Part shown: positions 9,014 through 16,296 of the stretch, in pieces | How positions within the stretch are numbered: the first letter of the stretch is position 1 | Layout of the letters: every line of letters begins with the position of its first letter | NCBI GenBank assembly: GCA_964524065.1 | Contig: CAZGCB010000005.1 | Span: 1 to 49,018, forward strand | DNA from: CAZADA01 sp964524065 | GTDB taxonomy: Bacteria > Pseudomonadota > Alphaproteobacteria > Caulobacterales > Maricaulaceae | Length of the DNA: 49,018 nucleotides | Direction: 5' to 3' | Made by a program: the position numbers and the translations under genes | The notes under the pieces: model-generated | The model's input: only the letters and a program-made list of their open reading frames with translations | Databases searched by the model: none | Told to the model about the DNA's origin: nothing

Positions 9014-11973
9014 GGCGCCTCCGGCACGATCGCGATGCGGATGACGGAGTCCGCCTGGAGGTATGTGGCGGCGGCGTCGGCCAGATCGGCCAGGGTGATC
9101 GCAGCATAGGCTTCGCCGCGGCCCTGGGCTTGCGCCATGTAACGCGGGCTGGTTTGCGCACGGCTGAGCAGATTTAACCAATACCCGTTGTCTTCGAGAC
9201 TCTGTTCGATTTGCTCCAGCAGCGGGCTGCGGGCGCGGTCCAGCTCATCGGGGCTGATGCCGCCTTCGGTCAGTTCGGCGGCGATGGCGTCGATGGCGGC
9301 GAACACCACGTCCACCCTTTCGGGCTCCACCGCGAGGCTGACCGACAGATAGCCATAGCCCGGGCTGACTTGGGAGGTGAAGCTGCCCGCGCTGGCCGAA
9401 TAGGTCTCCCCATCTTGTTCGCGCAGCCGCTCGATCAGCTTCAGATCGAACACGCGTTGCAGCAGGTTCAAGCGCCGCACTTCGCCAACGTCGCTGTCGT
9501 CCACGGTGGGCCAATACACATTGACCTCCGCTTGATTGGGCTCGCCGGCATGGGTGAGGGTGATGCGCCGCGGCCCGTCGGGAAAGCGCACTTGGCGCGC
9601 GTCCTCAAAGCGCTCCGGCGTGGCATGGCGTGGCGCCAGGGCGCCAAAGGTGTCGGCTACGGCGTCGATGACGGCGTCCGGTTCGATGTCCCCGACAATG
9701 GCGATCTCCACCGCGCCTTCGCCGAAGGCGCGCGCGGTGACCAAGCGCAACTCATCGAAGCTGCGCGCCATCAGGGCGTCCTTAGCGGGAATGCCGAAGC
9801 GCGGATCGCCGGAGCGCAGCAGGCGCGGCACATCACGTTGGCGCACGCTGGAGGGTTGGCTGTCGAAGGTGTCGTAGACGATGTTGAACAGCTGGCGATA
9901 TTGCGCCTCCCCCTCCACGCGAAAGCCCGGCGCCGTGAGATAGGCGGCGAACACCTGCAGCTGCAGCAGCAGGTCCTCGGGCGTGGTGGCGGCGCGGAAC
10001 ACGAACGCGTCCGAACCCGCCGACGCGCCGCCAAGGTTGATGGCGCGACCGGCGAGCACGGACTGCAGCTCATCGACGCTATGGGCCTCCAGCCCCCCAT
10101 CGGTGAAGGCGTTGTTGTAGAGAAAATGCAGGCCCTCGAGGCCTTTCGGGAACTCCAGCAGGCCACCGCCGACGCGCACGGAAACGCGCACGACGTCGTC
10201 CTCAAACGGCGTCGGTTTGATGTTGAGGCGCACGCCGTTTTCAAATTCCACCAAGTCCACGGGCCCGATGACGGGGCTGTCATCGCGGCGCTGGCGCTCC
10301 ACCCGGCCCGGCTCGCCAAAGCGTGTGTAGGCGAACTCCACCGCGCTGGTGTCCACTGGCGGGCTGACGGCTTGCGCCTGGCTGTTGCGGAACACCTTCA
10401 GGATTTCAGTCTCGGCGCTGGCGAGGGGCATGTTGCTCGACACGAACAGCAACGGCTCTACATCCGCCCAGCCGGCCCGGAACGCGTCATGCACGCGCTC
10501 GGGCGTGATGTCCGGCAACAAGGCTTCGAATTGGGCGAGGTCCTCATTGGGATGGGTGAACACTTCGGCCCGCGCAAAGCTGGCGGTGATGGCGTCGGCG
10601 AGGCCGAAGCTGTCGCGGGTGTCGGCCTGATCCGCGGCGTTTTCTAAAAACGTGCGCACATTCGCCAGCTGTTCGGCGAGTTCGGCTTGGGTGAAGCCAT
10701 GGATCAAGGCCCGCCGCAACTCTTGTTCGCCCAACGCCAAAGCGTCTCGCCAGTCCTCGGGTTTGGCGATCATCTCAAGCGACGCGAAGTCGGCGGTGTT
10801 GGTGTCGAACACCGTGTCGAAACCGGCGTCGCCTTGGAGAAAGCGGGCATCGGGATCGCGGGAGAGCCTCTGGAGACGACGGTCGACAATGGCTTCTCCC
10901 AAAAAGCGCAAAAACGCTTGGCGGCGCTGCGCGATGGTGTCAGCCGGGTTGGTGGGCGGCTTCACTGCATAAATGCCGACGATGGTGTAAATGTCCGGAT
11001 CGGTGAAAAAGCCGGCCTCAGTTTCGCGCCGGCGAACCGCGCCGAGATTGGTCGGCGGGGCGGGCGTGTCCGCTGCGGGCCAGCCGCCGAACGCCTGGAT
11101 GATTTTGGCTTCTAAGGCGGCCAAGTCGAAATCGCCGACCGCCACCAAGAAGGTTTCGCTGGGGATGTAGTGACGCTGGTAAAAGGCGCGCATGCGCGCC
11201 GCCGGTGCGGTCTCCAACACCTCCACCAGGCCGATGGGCAGCCGTTTGGAGAGTGTCGCATCGGGGAACAAGAACCGATTGCGCGCTTCAAGATAGCGCA
11301 GGCCGACGGTGTTCCGCACACGCTGTTCGGCCAAGACCACGCCGCGCTCGCGCTCCACAGCGGCGGGATCGAACAACGCTTCGCCGGCCATTTCGCGCAG
11401 GATGAACAACGCCACATCCATCGTTTCATCGTCGGTGGAGGGCAGGTTCAGCTGGTACACCGTCTCGCTAAAGCTGGTGTAGGCGTTGGTGTCCGGCCCA
11501 AAGGCGAGGCCGTATCGCTCCAGCATGGCGACCAACTCGTCTTCGGGAATGTTGGTCGTGCCGTTGAAGGCCATGTGCTCAATAAAGTGAGCCAGGCCGC
11601 GCTCCTCCTCGGTTTCATCGAGCGAGCCCACATTCACCCGCAAGCGCAGAGCCGCGCTGTCGGTGGGCGTGTCATTCAGCAACAGGGCATAGCGCATGCC
11701 GTTGCCCAGCACGCCGTAGCGAACGGCCGGATCGACCGCCACGTCGCTCGCCTGTTGGGGAAAGTCGGGAGCGATTTCCGGCAGGGGCGCCGCCGCTTGA
11801 CCGCCCGTCTCGCTGGCGAGCGGTGCGGTGATGTCTGTGCGGGCCGCTGTGACGGGCGCCACGGGCCCTTCGGCGGTGGGCGGCGTGGCGGCGCGATCCT
11901 CGCCGCAGGCCGTCAACAACACCGCGAAGACCAATGCCGCTGCACAGCAACGCTTGGAACCCCTCATGTCCAT
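9010..11973 (-). CDS. M16 family zinc metallopeptidase, lipoprotein
   Basis: A 987-residue pitrilysin/MPP-type (insulinase family) peptidase with four M16 half-domains. An N-terminal signal ends in the lipobox LLTAC, then a Pro/Thr/Ala linker to about residue 75. The inverted zinc motif HFIEH is at about residues 129-133, and the third ligand Glu is in VERERGVVLAE about 75-83 residues later. The C-terminal half has the degenerate M16C-like partner domain. It is probably attached to a membrane, facing the periplasm, and degrades peptides. ATG 11973 is chosen because AAGGAG lies 6 bases before it. The stop overlaps the ilvA start by 4 bases. Single long chains such as this are common in alphaproteobacteria. 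Confidence 0.93.
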   Translation of the reverse strand: MDMRGSKRCCAAALVFAVLLTACGEDRAATPPTAEGPVAPVTAARTDITAPLASETGGQAAAPLPEIAPDFPQQASDVAVDPAVRYGVLGNGMRYALLLNDTPTDSAALRLRVNVGSLDETEEERGLAHFIEHMAFNGTTNIPEDELVAMLERYGLAFGPDTNAYTSFSETVYQLNLPSTDDETMDVALFILREMAGEALFDPAAVERERGVVLAEQRVRNTVGLRYLEARNRFLFPDATLSKRLPIGLVEVLETAPAARMRAFYQRHYIPSETFLVAVGDFDLAALEAKIIQAFGGWPAADTPAPPTNLGAVRRRETEAGFFTDPDIYTIVGIYAVKPPTNPADTIAQRRQAFLRFLGEAIVDRRLQRLSRDPDARFLQGDAGFDTVFDTNTADFASLEMIAKPEDWRDALALGEQELRRALIHGFTQAELAEQLANVRTFLENAADQADTRDSFGLADAITASFARAEVFTHPNEDLAQFEALLPDITPERVHDAFRAGWADVEPLLFVSSNMPLASAETEILKVFRNSQAQAVSPPVDTSAVEFAYTRFGEPGRVERQRRDDSPVIGPVDLVEFENGVRLNIKPTPFEDDVVRVSVRVGGGLLEFPKGLEGLHFLYNNAFTDGGLEAHSVDELQSVLAGRAINLGGASAGSDAFVFRAATTPEDLLLQLQVFAAYLTAPGFRVEGEAQYRQLFNIVYDTFDSQPSSVRQRDVPRLLRSGDPRFGIPAKDALMARSFDELRLVTARAFGEGAVEIAIVGDIEPDAVIDAVADTFGALAPRHATPERFEDARQVRFPDGPRRITLTHAGEPNQAEVNVYWPTVDDSDVGEVRRLNLLQRVFDLKLIERLREQDGETYSASAGSFTSQVSPGYGYLSVSLAVEPERVDVVFAAIDAIAAELTEGGISPDELDRARSPLLEQIEQSLEDNGYWLNLLSRAQTSPRYMAQAQGRGEAYAAITLADLADAAATYLQADSVIRIAIVPEAP

Positions 11974-12042
11974 CAAACGCTCCTTACGCTGTCCCCCGGC
12001 GATTGAGCGCGCGACCCTATCACCGGGTTACGGCGGCGCAAG

Positions 12043-12540
12043 CTATCCCTGCGGCGTGGTGTCGCCGTCGAAGGCCCGTTGCAGGGCTGTTGAATCGAGT
12101 TTCACCATGCCCCTAAGCGCCGTCATGACGCGCGCCTTTTGGTCAGCACCGCCGCGACGCATGAGCTCGGCGAGCAGCGTCGGGACGATTTGCCAGCTGA
12201 GCCCAAATGTGTCTGTGAGCCAGCCACATTGTTGCGGCGCGCCGCCGTTTTCGGTCAGCGCGGCCCACAGGCGATCCACATCCTCCTGCGTGCTGCAGGA
12301 CACCATCATCGAGAAGGCCGCCGTCAGCTGGTGGTGCGGACCGCCGTTCAGCGCCGTGAAGGCGCGACCGCCCAAGGTGAACTGCACCAGAAAGGCTGGA
12401 CCGTCCGGTGTTGGGCGGTCGATGGAGGTGATGGCGGAATCCGCAAACAGCGAGACGTAGAAGCGCGCCGCCTCTTCGGCCTGATCGGTGAACCACAAAA
12501 AGGGGGTGACGGGGGCGGTGATCGCTGGCGGTGTCGACGT
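12043..12540 (-). CDS. VOC-superfamily (PhnB/glyoxalase-like) protein with non-standard start
   Basis: A small single-domain protein of the PhnB-like branch of the vicinal oxygen chelate superfamily. The family pattern is clear: TPFLWFTDQAEEAARFYVSLF near the N-terminus, FTALNGGPHH in the middle and GWLTDTFGLSWQIVP near the end. No ATG or GTG exists in frame before this start. TTG 12498 falls inside the first conserved strand and has no ribosome site. ACG at 12540-12538 lies 7 bases after GGGAG and would give (M)STPPAITAPVTPFLWF, a natural family N-terminus, so I place the start there. Either a rare ACG start, a mutated ATG or a base error explains this. The substrate is unknown; metal ligands are incomplete in many PhnB-like proteins. 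Confidence 0.75.
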   Translation of the reverse strand, partial: TSTPPAITAPVTPFLWFTDQAEEAARFYVSLFADSAITSIDRPTPDGPAFLVQFTLGGRAFTALNGGPHHQLTAAFSMMVSCSTQEDVDRLWAALTENGGAPQQCGWLTDTFGLSWQIVPTLLAELMRRGGADQKARVMTALRGMVKLDSTALQRAFDGDTTPQG

Positions 12541-12619
12541 TGGCGGGCTCCCGTGCGATGGCGGCGCTAGCGTATGGGCGTGTCGCTGCGGCAGAGGTGT
12601 GGCGGCGCGGGGGCGCGGG

Positions 12620-14488
12620 TCAGGCGTGCAGGCCGGGGCCGCCGGGATGGGCGTCGTGCTCGGCCACCCAATGGCCAGGCGATACCGCCAGCAATTGCGG
12701 GCGGTAAAAGTCCGTCCCCGATGGGCTCAGCTTGGAGCGCATAAAGCGGAGTTGGGCCCGTGGATCCAGAGGGCTTGGCAGATCACCCTCCAGCTTGGCG
12801 CGCGGGCGCGTTTTCTCCACCTGCGGATCGGGGATGGGCACGGCGGAAATCAGCGCCTGGGTGTAGGGGTGGCGGGCATCTTCGTAGATGGCGTCGCGAT
12901 CGGCCAGCTCCACCACCCGGCCCAGATAGAGCACCATGACGCGATGGGAGACTTCTCGCACCACCGACAAATCATGGCTGATGAACATCATGGCGAGGCC
13001 CAGCTGGCCCTGCAGGTCTAGCAATAAATCCAGAATTTGCGCTTGCACGGACACGTCCAGCGCCGACACCGCCTCGTCGCAGACCACCAGCTTGGGATTG
13101 AGGATCATCGCTCGCGCAATGCCCACGCGTTGGTTCTGCCCGCCAGACAATTCATGCGGATAGCGGTTGAGATAGGCCTCATCCAGGCCGCAGCGGCCCA
13201 TCATGGCGCGCACTTCCGCCTCGCGCGCCTCGGCGTCGAGGTCGGGGCGGTGCAGCACCAACGGTTCGCCGATGGAGGCGCCGACGGTCATGCGCGGATT
13301 GAGCGAGGCCAGCGGATCTTGGAAAACGATTTGGAAATCCCGCCGCGCCGTGCGCAGGTCAGAGTCGGAAAACGTGTCGGTGGCGCGGCCGATCCACGCC
13401 ACGGAGCCGGCGGTTTTGGGGATAAGGCCGAGGGCGGCGCGGGCCAAGGTTGATTTCCCGCAACCGGATTCGCCCACCACGCCCAGTGTTTCGCCGGCGC
13501 GCAGGGCAACATCCACCCCGTCCACGGCTTTCAGTTGCAGAGGCTTGGCGAACAGGCCCGCCCCCTCCGCGCGTACCGGAAACCAGACCCGCACATCTTT
13601 CGCATCGAGAACCGTTTCCGCATTCGCGGCCGGCGGCGGGGCGAGGGATGTGCGCCCGGGGCGCTGCGGGCGATCCAAACGCGGCATCGCCTCCAACAAA
13701 TCGCGGGTATAGGCCTGCTGCGGCGCGGCGAAGATGGCCTCGGCCGCGCCGTGCTCGACGTAACGAGCGTTCTTCATCACCATCACGCGATCGGCCATGC
13801 GCGCCACCACGCCCATATCATGGGTGATGAGCGCCACGCCCGCCCCGGTGTCGCGCTTCAGCTCGTCCATGATGTCCAGCACTTCGGCCTGCACGGTGAC
13901 GTCGAGCGCTGTGGTGGGCTCATCGGCGATCTTCACATCCGGCTCACACAGCATGGCGATGGCGATCTTGACGCTCTGGCGCATGCCGCCAGACAATTCA
14001 TGCGGATATTGGCGCAGGCGCCGCGCGGCTTCAGGGATGCGCACGCGCTCTAGCCACTCCAAACACCGACGCTCAGCGTCCTCGCCGCGCAAATCCATAT
14101 GCGTCGACAGCACTTCTTTCATTTGCGCGCCGACCCGCATATGCGGCGTCAGGGAGGTCAGAGGATCTTGGAAAATCATCGTCATTTTGGCGCCGCGCAC
14201 GGTGTTCAACTTCCGCGCGGGCATGCCCAGCAGATCCTTGCCGCGATAGCGGATTGAGCCGGTTGCGGTTCCGTTTTGCGCCAGCAAGCCCATGACGGCG
14301 AGGAAGGTTTGGCTTTTGCCCGACCCGGATTCGCCGACCACGGCCACGCACTCCCCGCTTTGGAGCGCGAGCGAGACACCATCCACCGCCTGCACCACCC
14401 CGTCGGGCGTGTTGAAGCGGACCGACAAATCGTCGATCGCCAAAACGGGATCGGATGTGGCGGCGGCGTCGGCGGGGCTGGCGGTCAT
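12620..14488 (-). CDS. ABC transporter, fused double ATP-binding protein (peptide/oligopeptide type)
   Basis: A 622-residue cytoplasmic ATPase with two complete nucleotide-binding domains, like YejF/DppDF or GsiA fusions. Domain 1 (about 15-270) has Walker A GESGSGKS, signature LSGGMRQ, Walker B VKIADEP and switch THD. Domain 2 (about 295-560) has GESGCGKST, LSGGQNQR, VVCDEAVSALDV and SHD. The C-terminal tail ends in PGHWVAEHDAHPGGPG and lacks the Cys motif often seen after OppD/OppF domains. No permease or solute-binding gene is adjacent, so the partner must be elsewhere. ATG 14488 is preferred to an upstream in-frame ATG at 14644 because domain 1 begins shortly after. Divergent from the next gene by 200 bases. 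Confidence 0.9.
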   Translation of the reverse strand: MTASPADAAATSDPVLAIDDLSVRFNTPDGVVQAVDGVSLALQSGECVAVVGESGSGKSQTFLAVMGLLAQNGTATGSIRYRGKDLLGMPARKLNTVRGAKMTMIFQDPLTSLTPHMRVGAQMKEVLSTHMDLRGEDAERRCLEWLERVRIPEAARRLRQYPHELSGGMRQSVKIAIAMLCEPDVKIADEPTTALDVTVQAEVLDIMDELKRDTGAGVALITHDMGVVARMADRVMVMKNARYVEHGAAEAIFAAPQQAYTRDLLEAMPRLDRPQRPGRTSLAPPPAANAETVLDAKDVRVWFPVRAEGAGLFAKPLQLKAVDGVDVALRAGETLGVVGESGCGKSTLARAALGLIPKTAGSVAWIGRATDTFSDSDLRTARRDFQIVFQDPLASLNPRMTVGASIGEPLVLHRPDLDAEAREAEVRAMMGRCGLDEAYLNRYPHELSGGQNQRVGIARAMILNPKLVVCDEAVSALDVSVQAQILDLLLDLQGQLGLAMMFISHDLSVVREVSHRVMVLYLGRVVELADRDAIYEDARHPYTQALISAVPIPDPQVEKTRPRAKLEGDLPSPLDPRAQLRFMRSKLSPSGTDFYRPQLLAVSPGHWVAEHDAHPGGPGLHA

Positions 14489-14688
14489 GGCGTATCCTGT
14501 ACGGTGAGCCCTTGGCGGCGTGAGCGGCGATGCGGTGAGCCCCGCATTGTGGCTTTGAACTCTAACGGCTTGGGCGCCCGGCGCCAGTGGCTGGCGCAGA
14601 CCGCCATGTTCAGCAGCCCCCTCGCGCATGGCCATCAGGGCCATTACAACCCGCCTTGGGTGACGACGCTACAGAGGGACCACTACGC
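14489..14688. promoter_or_regulatory. Divergent intergenic region
   Basis: This 200-base gap lies between the divergent ABC ATPase and one-TM protein genes and must hold both start regions. I see no convincing -35/-10 pair, operator or hairpin. GAGG at 14674-14677 is the probable ribosome site for the plus-strand gene. Confidence 0.35.
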
Positions 14689-15342
14689 ATGGCGCATGAC
14701 CAATCCGCTGACGCGGCCAACAAAACCGGTGAAGAAGCGCGTGCTGACGCGGGGCGTCCGCGGGGCGCGCGCGAGAAGGGCGGCCGCGGCGGCCAGTTCT
14801 GGGCGGCGCAGATTCTGACCATTGTGTCCACGGTGCTGGGTGTTTATCTCGCCGGCTATGTGGGGTTCCAGCGCACGTTGGAGTACGACGCGTTCTTGAA
14901 GGCGCGCCAGCAGGTGAACATGCTGCGCGGGTTGGAGACGGAGCTCGCGGCCAATGCGGCGTTGTTGCGACCGCTCGCAGAGCGCATGCAAGCGGCCAAC
15001 ACCGAAGGCCAGCCCATCAATCGTACCGACTGGCCGTCCATGCGGTACTATTTATGGAACGCGGCGGGGCAGACCGACGCTCTGTTTTCCGCGCCCTCAA
15101 GCCTCATTGCGGATATGCAAGATTTCTATGTCGAGGCTGAGGTGCTGCTGGACAATGACACATTGCGCGATCAGTTCCGCAGGCTGTCGGGCACGAACGC
15201 CTATGAGCGCAACCAGGCCAAGCAACGTCTTGACCGACTGATGCGCCTTTATGAGGCGGAACTCAGTCCCGCCATCGCCGCCGCCTTGGCGGAGCCGGAG
15301 GCGATGGTGGAGCGCTATCGCGGGCGCACTGCGGCGCAATAG
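14689..15342 (+). CDS. Unknown protein with one N-terminal transmembrane segment
   Basis: A 217-residue protein not recognised as a named family. Residues 1-35 are charged and rich in Gly/Arg/Glu. One membrane helix follows at about residues 37-60 (ILTIVSTVLGVYLAGYVGF). The remainder is predicted helical: EYDAFLKARQQVNMLRGLETELAANAALLRPLAERM, then a Trp/Tyr-rich middle, then YERNQAKQRLDRLMRLYEAEL. The C-terminal part would face the periplasm if the positive N-terminus stays inside. ATG 14689 is used because the frame upstream to 14587 looks like non-protein sequence. Convergent with the response regulator gene. Confidence 0.7.
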   Translation: MAHDQSADAANKTGEEARADAGRPRGAREKGGRGGQFWAAQILTIVSTVLGVYLAGYVGFQRTLEYDAFLKARQQVNMLRGLETELAANAALLRPLAERMQAANTEGQPINRTDWPSMRYYLWNAAGQTDALFSAPSSLIADMQDFYVEAEVLLDNDTLRDQFRRLSGTNAYERNQAKQRLDRLMRLYEAELSPAIAAALAEPEAMVERYRGRTAAQ

Positions 15343-15344
15343 CA

Positions 15345-15390
15345 ACGCCCGTGCGTGCCCGAGCGCCCTGCGGCGCACGCAACGGGGCGT
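15345..15390. terminator. Imperfect hairpin between convergent genes
   Basis: Arms at 15345-15359 and 15372-15390 can pair over about 13 positions with small bulges (ACGCCC/GGGGCGT ends, TGCGTGC/GCGCACGCA inner). It sits between convergent stop codons and could end transcription from both sides, but no T-tract is present. Confidence 0.35.
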
Positions 15391-15411
15391 CGACGCGGAT
15401 GCGCCGGCGCC

Positions 15412-16041
15412 CTAGGCGCTGGCCTTAGACAGATGCAGCGACTGCGCCGCGATGACGGCTTGGGTGCGGTTGCGCACGCCCAGCTTGCGGAACACGGCGG
15501 TGACGTGCGCCTTCACCGTCGCCTCGGAGATGTTCATATCGAAGGCGATTTGTTTGTTGAGTCGCCCCGCCATCAGCCCTTCCAACACGCGCAGTTGCGC
15601 CGGCGTCAGCTCCGCGGCTTCGTCGGCGCGATCATCGGCGGTGAGTTCGGGATGGCCGTCCCAGCCGCGATCCTCCAGCGCCGCGGTGATGGCCTCCACC
15701 AGCCCGCTGAGCTCGGCTGATTTTGACGCATAACCGCCTGCACCGGCGGCGCGGGCGCGGCGCACCACATCATCGGCGTCGGAGGCGGACACCACCATGA
15801 TCCGCCGTGCGGCGGGGTTTTTGCGCAGGCGGAGCAGGCCGGTCAGGCCGCTGGCGTCCGGCAGATCCAGATCCAGCATGACCAAATCCGCGCCGCGATC
15901 CTCATTGAGCGCGGTTTCGGCATCCGCCATGGAGCCGACACACTGCACCGCAGCGCCCGGCGCGGCCTTTAGGGCCGCGTGGCGCAGGGCGTCACGGACG
16001 AGCGGATGGTCGTCAACAATCAAAATGGTCAAGGCGGTCAT
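15412..16041 (-). CDS. NarL/LuxR-type two-component response regulator
   Basis: A 209-residue transcription regulator. The receiver domain (residues about 4-120) has the acidic pair DD at 10-11, the phosphoacceptor Asp57 in LVMLDLDLPD, the switch Ser in VVSASD and the Lys of the KSA motif. The output domain (about 145-205) is a LuxR-type helix-turn-helix with LTPAQLRVLEGLMAGRLNKQIAFDM and SEATVKAHVTAVFRKLGV. It is expected to bind DNA as a dimer after phosphorylation. ATG 16041 has GGGAGGAG 6 bases upstream, which rules out the longer frame. No histidine kinase gene is near, so it is an orphan regulator. It lies 255 bases downstream of the TIR-MORN gene on the same strand. Confidence 0.93.
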   Translation of the reverse strand: MTALTILIVDDHPLVRDALRHAALKAAPGAAVQCVGSMADAETALNEDRGADLVMLDLDLPDASGLTGLLRLRKNPAARRIMVVSASDADDVVRRARAAGAGGYASKSAELSGLVEAITAALEDRGWDGHPELTADDRADEAAELTPAQLRVLEGLMAGRLNKQIAFDMNISEATVKAHVTAVFRKLGVRNRTQAVIAAQSLHLSKASA

Positions 16042-16296
16042 GTCACTCCTCCCAACGCCTCGGGCGCGGCGGCCCGATTCTCGCCCACTCCTCCGTCTCT
16101 GCGGCATTCTCTTTTCTGTCACACTACCGCACGGACCCCCATTCAAGCACGCTTAAAATCACACGCACGGCGCGAACGGATCGGGGCAAGTCACTCGGAG
16201 CAAGATCCGCGCCGCGTCAATGTGCGTCTTTGAACCAGCCGTTCGCCGGCGGCGTCGCGGCGCCCGCTGTGCGCGTGCGCGTCGTCGTCCGGCGGC
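16042..16296 (-). promoter_or_regulatory. 255-base gap upstream of the response regulator
   Basis: The gap between the TIR-MORN stop and the response-regulator start. It is less GC-rich near 16120-16160, where a promoter for the regulator is most likely, but no clear -35/-10 pair can be assigned. The only firm element is the ribosome site GGAGG just before 16041. No small gene is supported. Confidence 0.3.

Noticed and set aside
9211..10647. 478-residue plus-strand open frame
   Set aside because: Antisense shadow of the M16 peptidase gene, whose zinc motif and domains are clear.
14587..14688. Longer N-terminus for the one-TM protein
   Set aside because: The extra 34 residues (Gln/Pro/Gly-rich) lack a ribosome site and look like non-coding sequence; ATG 14689 is adequate.
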